Virus record (IMG/VR): IMGVR_UViG_3300049434_000039 | Location: 1 to 27,508 of that record | Direction: 5' to 3' (one strand) | Source: a virus | DNA length: 27,508 nucleotides | Shown here: positions 21,949 to 27,508 of the stretch, piece by piece | Numbering within the stretch: the stretch's first letter is position 1 | How the letters are laid out: each line of letters begins with the position of its first letter | Program-made: the position numbers and the translations under genes | The notes under the pieces: generated by a model | Database searches by the model: none | What the model was told of the DNA's origin: nothing | What the model saw: the letters and a program-made list of their open reading frames with translations, nothing else

Positions 21949-22026
21949 CCTCGATAGCGAGGTCTAAAACCCAAAGGCTCAGCAGCAGCCGCTGGTTCAA
22001 CCGAACCAGCGGGCTGCTTATTTTTT
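21949..22026 (+). promoter_or_regulatory. Two-hairpin attenuator-like leader, copy E
   Basis: First hairpin CCTCG (21949-21953) with CGAGG (21958-21962). Conserved segment AAGGCTCAGCAGCAGCC (21974-21990). Second hairpin: AGCAGCCGCTGGTTC (21984-21998) with GAACCAGCGGGCTGCT (22003-22018), one bulge, then TTATTTTTT (22018-22026). The protease ATG follows with no gap, so that gene has no room for an ordinary ribosome binding site after the hairpin. Confidence 0.6.
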
Positions 22027-23091
22027 ATGGACAAGACAAAAAAAGGATTCAGCGGCCAGTGGGTTGACCTGCTCTCCACAGGCACTCATACGGACGATGC
22101 AGGTAATAAGCACATCATTGATGCGAATTTCCTGGAAGCCATCGCAGGCAACTTACAGCCTGATCTCCACGAGCCGCCCGCCGTCATCGGCCATCCAGAG
22201 AAGGACGCTCCCGCCTATGGCTGGGTTTGCGACCTACAAGTAGATGGTCAATTGCTCCAAGCGCAGTTCTGCGACGTTGACCCGACATTCGCAGAGATGG
22301 TGCGTAAGGGGTATTTCAAAAAGCGGTCTGTGCGTCTCTACATGAACGAAGAGGATGCTCCGGGAGGAAAAGCTCCTGCGCTTCGCCACGTTGGATTCCT
22401 GGGCGCACAACCTCCAGCGGTGAAAGGTCTCAGGAACATTCATTTCAACGAAGGTGAATCTATCACTTTCGAGTTCACAAATTTTTCTGAAGGAGAAGGT
22501 ATGGATGACGAGAAAGTGAAATCCACCATTGTAGAGTCAATCAAAGAATATTTTACGAAACTCTTTGCTGGCTCGAAGGATGCTACACAACCAAGCTTCG
22601 CTGAAGCTGATGTGAAGCGTATAGCAGAGGAAGCTGTGAAAGCGGCCACAGCTAGCTTTACTGAAGAGAATAAAACTCTGAAGGCTCAAGTCGAAGAGTT
22701 GTCGAAGCAGGTTGCTAATCAATCTGGCGTGACGACGCGCGCAGAGATAGTCTCCTTCTGTGAGAGCCTCGGCAAAGCGAAGTTTCCCCCAGCTTTCAAA
22801 AACATGGGCGTAGTCGAGTTCATGGAAACGTTGGCTGCGGTTCCCGGCGACGTGAGAGTTTCTGTTATCAGCTTTGAAGAAAAGGATGGCTCGAAGAAGG
22901 AGATCAAGACTGAGAGCGCACCGCTTACTTGGTTCAAGAATTTCCTGACGGGCATCGGGCCAATCGTTCAGTTCGGCGAGCAGTTTGGGACGCTGCGCGG
23001 CGATGCCGAAATTCCGACCGATACGGCAGGGCTGGACAAGATGCGCGAAGGCATGGGTCTCACGAAGAAATCTGAAGGAGGTGCGAAGTAA
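22027..23091 (+). CDS. Prohead protease with scaffold domain (Mu gpI-like)
   Basis: 354 residues. The N-terminal ~155 form the protease: conserved His in VIGHPEKDAPAYGWV (H56) and Ser in GYFKKRSVRLY (S101), as in Mu I-type proteases. A linker (EFTNFSEGEG) leads to a helical, acidic scaffold region (VKRIAEEAVKAATA, ENKTLKAQVEELSKQVANQS) and a C-terminal tail. It processes head proteins during assembly. ATG 22027 sits directly after the T-run of leader E. An internal start at 22501 probably makes scaffold alone. Its stop overlaps the decoration gene start (TAATG). Confidence 0.8.
   Translation: MDKTKKGFSGQWVDLLSTGTHTDDAGNKHIIDANFLEAIAGNLQPDLHEPPAVIGHPEKDAPAYGWVCDLQVDGQLLQAQFCDVDPTFAEMVRKGYFKKRSVRLYMNEEDAPGGKAPALRHVGFLGAQPPAVKGLRNIHFNEGESITFEFTNFSEGEGMDDEKVKSTIVESIKEYFTKLFAGSKDATQPSFAEADVKRIAEEAVKAATASFTEENKTLKAQVEELSKQVANQSGVTTRAEIVSFCESLGKAKFPPAFKNMGVVEFMETLAAVPGDVRVSVISFEEKDGSKKEIKTESAPLTWFKNFLTGIGPIVQFGEQFGTLRGDAEIPTDTAGLDKMREGMGLTKKSEGGAK
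22501..23091 (+). CDS. Nested in-frame scaffold protein (Mu gpZ-like)
   Basis: ATG 22501 is in frame within the protease gene (codon 159) and has AAGGAG at 22490-22495 with five bases between. The product of 196 residues begins MDDEKVKSTIVESIKEYF and comprises the helical scaffold part. Mu gpZ is made in the same way from within gene I, and lambda Nu3 from within C. The ribosome site here is much better than that of the full-length gene, suggesting more scaffold than protease. Confidence 0.6.
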   Translation: MDDEKVKSTIVESIKEYFTKLFAGSKDATQPSFAEADVKRIAEEAVKAATASFTEENKTLKAQVEELSKQVANQSGVTTRAEIVSFCESLGKAKFPPAFKNMGVVEFMETLAAVPGDVRVSVISFEEKDGSKKEIKTESAPLTWFKNFLTGIGPIVQFGEQFGTLRGDAEIPTDTAGLDKMREGMGLTKKSEGGAK

Positions 23092-23642
23092 TGCCGACCA
23101 GAACAACTCAAACTTTCGCAGAGCGTGATGCGCTGGAAGCGGTGCGCGTTGATTTAACCATTCTTGTCGGCGCAACGGTCGCAAACGGCTTCAAGGTCAA
23201 ACGCGGTTCTGTGTGCGGCGAGATCATCGCGTCTAAAAAGATTCGCCGCCGCTCCAGGACAAATGCGGCGGGTGCGGGCTTCGCCGTTGACTCGCCGGTC
23301 GGCCACGTCGAAGACGCATCGGTGTTTGTCGCTGGAGACGTGTTGAAGAATGCGGCGGGAACGACCGTCGGCACTGTCCAGTCAGTCGATGCCGTAGCGA
23401 ACACGGTGACTTTGACAGGAAATGCTGGGGTTGCTGTTGCTTCCGGCGCTGCTGTACTCGGCTCGGATGGCTCGCAAGTAGCGAAGGCCATCTCTTTTGA
23501 AGAGAGCGACGGCGTTGGCGATACGCAGGTCAGCGTTTGCATCGGTGGTCCTTTGAAAGAAGCAAAGCTGCTTGGTCTTGATGCTTCGGCGAAAGCTGAG
23601 CTTGGTGGTGTAAGCACCATCGGGGGCATCTTCAAATTCTGA
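23091..23642 (+). CDS. Head decoration protein (lambda gpD-like)
   Basis: 183 residues, beta-rich and poor in aromatics, with Gly/Ala/Val/Thr-rich strands (NAAGTTVGTVQSVDAVANTV, TLTGNAGVAVASGAAVLG). Between protease and major capsid, this is where capsid-stabilising decoration proteins lie. The C-terminus ends STIGGIFKF. No specific diagnostic motif; assignment by position, size and composition. Start overlaps the protease stop; the GAAGGAGG upstream is a good ribosome site. Confidence 0.6.
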   Translation: MPTRTTQTFAERDALEAVRVDLTILVGATVANGFKVKRGSVCGEIIASKKIRRRSRTNAAGAGFAVDSPVGHVEDASVFVAGDVLKNAAGTTVGTVQSVDAVANTVTLTGNAGVAVASGAAVLGSDGSQVAKAISFEESDGVGDTQVSVCIGGPLKEAKLLGLDASAKAELGGVSTIGGIFKF

Positions 23643-23655
23643 AGGAGAGAATCCA

Positions 23656-24726
23656 ATGTCACTGATTTATAGATTCCCCAATAATTTTGTAGTGGACACG
23701 GCCACGCAGGAATACTTTGTCGAGCGCGAAAAGTTCGTTGGCGACAAAATCATGCCCTTCACGCCGGTAATGGCTCAGAAGGTCATTTGGGACGTGCGCG
23801 ACAACGAGCGCGGCATGACTGCGCCTCACGTTCTCGGCACTGATCCGAAGGTTGGCACTCGTCAGAGTTCCAAGCTGAAGGAATACGATCCGATCTACTT
23901 CAAGGAAACAGACCCCATCCGCGAAGACGAGTTGCTGCGCGCTCGCGCACTCGGCACTATCGCTGGCGTGGTTGACCTCCACCAGTTGATTGGACAGGTG
24001 ATTAGAGATCGTGAAGATAAGAACTTCATTCGCGCAGAGTCTCTCCGCTGGCAGGCGGCGCAGGGCGAACTACACATCAATGAAAATGGCGTAGTTGTTG
24101 ACGAGGTATTCCCTGTCCAGCATTTCTATACGCTCATCGACTACGACGATCTTCCTAACGCAACCCCGCTCAAAGACGATAACGCAGCCGCTTTAATGTT
24201 TCGTGGCACAGGGGCGTCGGCCAAAGGCGCAGTTTGTTACCTCAATCAAACAACCCTCAACTGGAGACTTGAGAACACAAACGATGAAGACCTGCGAGGC
24301 TACCGCAACCAGAACTTTCTCTCCGTCACGTTCAGCTTGGAAGAACTGAACAAAATCCAGATAGCGCGTGGGCTGTGGACATTCGAGCTTTACGATGAGG
24401 GCCGCATTAATGAGGACGGAGATTTCGAGACCTTCATCCCGGACGGCGTTGAAATCATCTTCGGCAAGCGCCCTGCCGGACAGCTGATTATGGATGTCGT
24501 TATGACTCCCTCGATGCATCGCCAGACGAAAGAGGGACTGCCCGCGCCCGGCATGTTCACCATTGTCGAAGTCAACGGCCAGCCTAATCCCGGCGTGGTT
24601 GAGGTTTCGTCTGCTGCCCTGGGCGCGCATAAGAATCCGGTTGTCGAGATAACGGGCGGCTGGTACGGCGGGCCACGTCCGCGATACCCGCGCTCAATCA
24701 TCGTCAAGCACGTCAAGCTAAGCTAG
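23656..24726 (+). CDS. Major capsid protein
   Basis: 356 residues with GAAGGAGAG upstream of the ATG. The N-terminus (YRFPNNFVVDTATQEYFVER) and the body (FVGDKIMPFTPV, DPKVGTRQSSKLKEYDPI, RGTGASAKGAVCYLNQTT) look like an HK97-fold major capsid of the type found downstream of decoration proteins in transposable and lambda-like phages. Size, position and good translation signals agree. I cannot place it confidently in the Mu gpT or lambda gpE subfamily. Confidence 0.75.
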   Translation: MSLIYRFPNNFVVDTATQEYFVEREKFVGDKIMPFTPVMAQKVIWDVRDNERGMTAPHVLGTDPKVGTRQSSKLKEYDPIYFKETDPIREDELLRARALGTIAGVVDLHQLIGQVIRDREDKNFIRAESLRWQAAQGELHINENGVVVDEVFPVQHFYTLIDYDDLPNATPLKDDNAAALMFRGTGASAKGAVCYLNQTTLNWRLENTNDEDLRGYRNQNFLSVTFSLEELNKIQIARGLWTFELYDEGRINEDGDFETFIPDGVEIIFGKRPAGQLIMDVVMTPSMHRQTKEGLPAPGMFTIVEVNGQPNPGVVEVSSAALGAHKNPVVEITGGWYGGPRPRYPRSIIVKHVKLS

Positions 24727-24736
24727 GAGGTTAATA

Positions 24737-24931
24737 ATGGTAGACCCAATCAATGATCCAAAAGGCCCGCAAGGGCCACCCAACGTAACGCGCTCAGCCA
24801 AGCGCGTTGAAGTGCTCGTTGATAATCTCGGCCACATGCGTTTGATGAAAGGCGCAGTCACAGATGATCCACGAGTCGTAGCACTGCTGAGGACGCAGGG
24901 CAAACACAAGCTCGTGCGCGAAGTGAAATAG
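24737..24931 (+). CDS. Small head-region protein, unknown
   Basis: 64 residues, AGGAGG seven bases before the ATG. Basic (VTRSAKRVEVLVDNLGHMRL, RTQGKHKLVREVK) with a Pro-rich N-terminus (INDPKGPQGPPN). Mu-like phages have a small protein between capsid and gp36; no specific motif seen. Confidence 0.6.
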   Translation: MVDPINDPKGPQGPPNVTRSAKRVEVLVDNLGHMRLMKGAVTDDPRVVALLRTQGKHKLVREVK

Positions 24932-24948
24932 AGAGAAGGTGCTAATCA

Positions 24949-25398
24949 GTGGCGTACATCACGCAACAGGATTTGGAAGATGCGCTGGGCGGGACGAAGA
25001 AACTTCTTCAGCTAACGACGGAGAGTCGCAGCGAGACGGAAGTTAATTCGACCACCGTTTCCAAGGCTATCTCCTATGCGTGCGGCGTGATTGATTCTTA
25101 CGCGCGCACGCGCTATACGCTCCCGATTCCGGCAACGGAGATGGTCAAGTCGCTCGCGTGCGACCTTGCGATTTACAAGCTCTACCGGGGGCGCGTCACT
25201 TCTGAGGAAGGTGTTTACAAGCCGGTGCGCGATGCTTTCGAGGATGCGATCAAGCTGCTCAAGTCAATCAACAAAGGCGAGGCCGCGCTCGACGTGCCTG
25301 CGTTGGAAGAGACGGCGACGAATCCGGGTAGCCCGGATCGCGTGCTGTCCGGCAACACTCGGCCCGTCATGACTGATGAAAATCTAAAGGGTTACTGA
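24949..25398 (+). CDS. Head-tail connector gp36-like (DUF1320)
   Basis: 149 residues, GTG start with GAGAAGG upstream. AYITQQDLEDALGG, KAISYACGVIDSYARTRYTL and LACDLAIYKLYRGRV are characteristic of DUF1320 (Mu gp36), an adaptor at the head-tail junction. The C-terminal 40 residues are variable and Pro/Thr-rich. The stop overlaps the next ATG by one base. Confidence 0.85.
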   Translation: MAYITQQDLEDALGGTKKLLQLTTESRSETEVNSTTVSKAISYACGVIDSYARTRYTLPIPATEMVKSLACDLAIYKLYRGRVTSEEGVYKPVRDAFEDAIKLLKSINKGEAALDVPALEETATNPGSPDRVLSGNTRPVMTDENLKGY

Positions 25399-25883
25399 TG
25401 GCTGAAGATGAGGTTCAGGGATTACAGAATCTGATTCGCCGCATTCATCAGTTGAAGTCGGACATGCGGAACACGGAGCGAGCGTTGGCCGCAGCAGGCG
25501 CGTACATGCTCGGCTCGATTGAAAAGAATTTCCGGGAGCAGGGCAGGCCCATCAAGTGGCAGGGGCTGGCAGCCAGCACATTGGCCGCACGCGCGAAGAG
25601 AGGCAGCAGGCGGCGCAAAGCCAACAGGCCGACAGGCAGCCCACAGATTTTGATTGACACAGCCCGGTTGAAAAACTCTATCGCGTTCAAAGTGGTCGGA
25701 GGCGGCGTCGGCGTCGAGATCGGAACAAACGTGAAATACGCGAAGCGCCAACAGTTCGGTTATCCGAAGGGCGAGGGACGTGGGCATTCGGCGACTCCGG
25801 CGCGAGCGTTCCTGTTAGTCCAGCCGGAGGACGTAGACGTGATTGGCAGTTTCTTTAAGCGACACATTGCGAGAGAGAGATAA
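25398..25883 (+). CDS. Phage virion morphogenesis protein (Mu gpG-like)
   Basis: 161 residues. Family hallmarks are a helical N-terminus (RIHQLKSDMRNTERAL), IEKNFREQGRPIKWQGLAAS, the basic segment RAKRGSRRRKANRPTG, then ILIDTARLKNSIAFKV, YAKRQQFGYPKGEGRG and PARAFL. It corresponds to Mu gpG/virion morphogenesis (tail completion) proteins. Translationally coupled to the gp36-like gene. Confidence 0.85.
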   Translation: MAEDEVQGLQNLIRRIHQLKSDMRNTERALAAAGAYMLGSIEKNFREQGRPIKWQGLAASTLAARAKRGSRRRKANRPTGSPQILIDTARLKNSIAFKVVGGGVGVEIGTNVKYAKRQQFGYPKGEGRGHSATPARAFLLVQPEDVDVIGSFFKRHIARER

Positions 25884-25892
25884 CGACTAACA

Positions 25893-26285
25893 ATGCCACG
25901 CGCAACACGCGAGTATTATGTGAGCCACTTGACTCTGAGTTCTGCAACTGCTGATGCAGCGCGCAGGCTGTTGCATGCGATTACGACGCTTGCTACTGGT
26001 GTGAATCCCGATGGAACTCCATTCCACTTTGACAGCGGAACGCCGATGTTAATGGAAGTTGTGCCGGATGTTGATGGCGAGAGGTTGCCTGATCTTCCGT
26101 GTAAGTATGTCGTTCTAAAAAACCAGACTGGCCTTCAAGTGCAATACGGTTTTGCAGCAGGCATTCCGAAGTTCAACCTCGACAATGGGCTTGACGAGCG
26201 GGTCAACGTGGATAATGCGAACAAGCTGTGGATTTTCGATGCAACTGCTTCAGGCCAGACGTTCAGAGCCTATGCCATCATTTAA
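25893..26285 (+). CDS. Virion-region protein, unknown
   Basis: 130 residues, Ala-rich helix near the N-terminus (ATADAARRLLHAITTLATG) then beta-rich (PCKYVVLKNQTGLQVQYGF, KLWIFDATASGQTFRAYAII). It sits between gpG and the fibre gene. The beta-rich half resembles a small virion structural protein, but no family is recognised. Confidence 0.55.
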   Translation: MPRATREYYVSHLTLSSATADAARRLLHAITTLATGVNPDGTPFHFDSGTPMLMEVVPDVDGERLPDLPCKYVVLKNQTGLQVQYGFAAGIPKFNLDNGLDERVNVDNANKLWIFDATASGQTFRAYAII

Positions 26286-26295
26286 GGAGTAAGAA

Positions 26296-27508
26296 GTGAG
26301 ACGGACCCTTTTTCTTGCGCTGTTCATTCTGCTAAGTGCAGCCTCTGCTTTTGGACAGGCCAATAATTTCACGGCTTATAAAATTCAAAGTGGGACTGCG
26401 CTTCCGTCCAAGTGTAATGCCATTCCTCCGTCGCCGGTAGATGTCTTCGTGCTCCGCACGGGCGGCGTGAATGTAATCAAAATCTGTGGTGATAGTAATA
26501 ACGGGTGGAAAGACCCTGTAAGTTCAACTGGCGGCGTCGTCACTTTTAACACGAGATCAGGCGCAGTCACTCTCACTCTGGCTGATATTCCGTCTGGCGT
26601 TGATGCTGTCAAGATTGGCGCAGGAACGGTCAGCAATACGAAGTGGGGATATTTAGCCAATCTTTCTAGCGATGTCCAGACACAGTTGGATGCGAAGCAA
26701 GCGGGTGATTCCGACCTGACCGCAATCGCAGGGCTTATTCCAACCAACGACGACATCATTCAAAGAAAATCCGGCGCTTGGGTGAACAGGACTCTGGCGC
26801 AGTTGAAGTCAGACCTTGCTATTTCCAGTACCGACGTATCGGGTTTAGGCACGGCTGCGATTAAGAATGTCGCGGCGAGCGGAAACGCTGCGGCAGGAGA
26901 AGTCGTCAAGGGTGATGATACTCGTTTGTCGGACGCGCGCACGCCTCTAACGCACACGCATACGGCTTCGCAAATCACTGACTTTAACGGGGCTGCTGAT
27001 GCGCGTGTCGCGGCGGCTGTCGGGGTTTCGGTGGAGGCGTTTGACTCAGACCTCGCGGTGATCGCCGCGCTGACCCCAACTAATGATGATTTAATTCAGC
27101 GCAAAGCTGGAGTGTGGACTAATCGAACTCCTGCACAGGTAAAGACTGATCTTGCCTTGACAAAATCTGATGTTGGTCTAGGGAATGTAGATAACACAAG
27201 TGATGCGAATAAGCCTGTCTCGACCACACAGCAAACAGCACTTGATTCTAAAGCTAATAACGCCTCTCCTGCTTTCTCAGGAACACCGTCAGGGCCGTCA
27301 TTCAAAGCAAACGGCACTGGAGGTCTAGGCTTCTTTGAAGGAGTAAATCAATCATCGAATCCTTCTACTCCGACAAGTGCAGGGAGATTGTTTTGGGATT
27401 CCAGCAATAGATTCTCGTGGATAGGTGCTAACGGATTTATAAGAACCTTCGATGGAACTGCTAACACTGCGTCTCGAATTTATGTCTTACCGGATGCGCC
27501 GGGAACTG
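26296..27508 (+). CDS. Tail-fibre-like protein with signal peptide, partial at right edge
   Basis: 404 codons, open at the right edge; GTG start with AAGGAG at 26284-26289. The N-terminus RRTLFLALFILLSAASAFGQ is a textbook signal peptide. The rest is fibre-like: VVTFNTRSGAVTLTLADIPS, DVQTQLDAKQAGDSDLTAIA, HTHTASQITDFNG, DVGLGNVDNTSDANKPVS, all standard phage fibre phrases. Two related blocks begin DLTAIAGLIPTNDDIIQRK and DLAVIAALTPTNDDLIQRK, an internal duplication of about 100 residues. Phage fibres are not normally exported, so the signal peptide is odd; a cleaved or envelope-displayed form, or a misread start, are alternatives. Confidence 0.75.
   Translation, partial: MRRTLFLALFILLSAASAFGQANNFTAYKIQSGTALPSKCNAIPPSPVDVFVLRTGGVNVIKICGDSNNGWKDPVSSTGGVVTFNTRSGAVTLTLADIPSGVDAVKIGAGTVSNTKWGYLANLSSDVQTQLDAKQAGDSDLTAIAGLIPTNDDIIQRKSGAWVNRTLAQLKSDLAISSTDVSGLGTAAIKNVAASGNAAAGEVVKGDDTRLSDARTPLTHTHTASQITDFNGAADARVAAAVGVSVEAFDSDLAVIAALTPTNDDLIQRKAGVWTNRTPAQVKTDLALTKSDVGLGNVDNTSDANKPVSTTQQTALDSKANNASPAFSGTPSGPSFKANGTGGLGFFEGVNQSSNPSTPTSAGRLFWDSSNRFSWIGANGFIRTFDGTANTASRIYVLPDAPGT

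Noticed and set aside
4021-22026. Leader copies as ordinary end-of-gene terminators or a CRISPR-like repeat
   Set aside because: At A, B and D the neighbouring genes upstream run the other way, and copy C follows a separate terminator. Spacing is irregular and stems are dissimilar, so it is not a CRISPR array.
22537-23184. Minus-strand ORF of 215 codons
   Set aside because: Antisense to the protease/scaffold gene and composed of low-plausibility Arg/Leu/Phe-rich sequence; a shadow of codon bias.
23108-23662. Minus-strand ORF of 184 codons
   Set aside because: Antisense to the decoration gene; Ser/Thr/Pro/Ala-rich composition mirrors the sense gene.
1-27508. tRNA or rRNA genes
   Set aside because: I saw no cloverleaf with conserved T-loop (GTTCRANNC) in a suitable context nor rRNA signatures; not exhaustively testable by eye.

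Overview
This window carries the early, head and first tail-fibre genes of a Mu-like (transposable-type) phage or prophage from an uncultured-looking bacterium. The phage assignment rests on a syntenic set of Mu homologues: MuB-like ATPase, GemA/gp16-like protein, small and large terminase (gp27, gp28), portal (gp29/DUF935), F-like head morphogenesis protein, protease with nested scaffold (I/Z), decoration protein, major capsid, gp36 (DUF1320), gpG and a tail fibre running off the right edge. The host cannot be fixed from the sequence. The phage core looks to be of medium to slightly high GC with AGGAG-type ribosome binding sites. The secreted protein family at 1318-1788 makes me think weakly of Acidobacteriota.

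Layout. 1-3823: visibly AT-richer accessory or flanking DNA with a partial membrane protein (+), a secreted-protein gene broken by one amber codon (-) and three membrane proteins (-). 3824-4139: divergent control region. 4140-9424: early operon (MuB-like ATPase, small unknowns, a zinc ribbon, a winged-helix protein, GemA-like protein, DUF5131/Gp37-Gp68). 9629-11817 (-): AT-richer three-gene cassette encoding a TIR-like/TPR protein, a small HTH protein and a helical protein; a plausible defence or exclusion moron. 12078-13158: CsbD-like protein, a small secreted protein and a small unknown. 13199-16943: CheY-like receiver, two membrane proteins (lysis candidates), a winged-helix protein and the terminases, followed by a DNA methyltransferase. 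17702-18147 (-): Cro/C1-type repressor and partner. 18399-26285: head module. 26296 to the end: fibre-like protein with a signal peptide.

The most unusual observation is a repeated 5' leader architecture at five transcription-unit starts (about 4000, 11950, 12450, 18310 and 21950). Each has a small hairpin, a short conserved GGCTCA...AGCAGCC-type segment, then a strong GC hairpin with a T-run just upstream of the first gene; in most copies a sigma70-like promoter lies immediately upstream. At three or four sites no upstream gene needs a terminator, so these look like attenuator leaders that may coordinate phage modules. The conserved segment can also form a competing GGCU/AGCC stem, with a compensatory GACU/AGUC change in one copy.

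A second strong signal is an A10 run in the portal gene. It contains a dnaX-type A AAA AAG heptamer in the correct frame, a Shine-Dalgarno-like GAGGG just upstream, and a -1 frame that reads straight into the F-like protein. This suggests a programmed -1 frameshift making a portal-F fusion, unless the homopolymer is miscounted. No MuA-type transposase is present in the window, although a MuB-like ATPase is.
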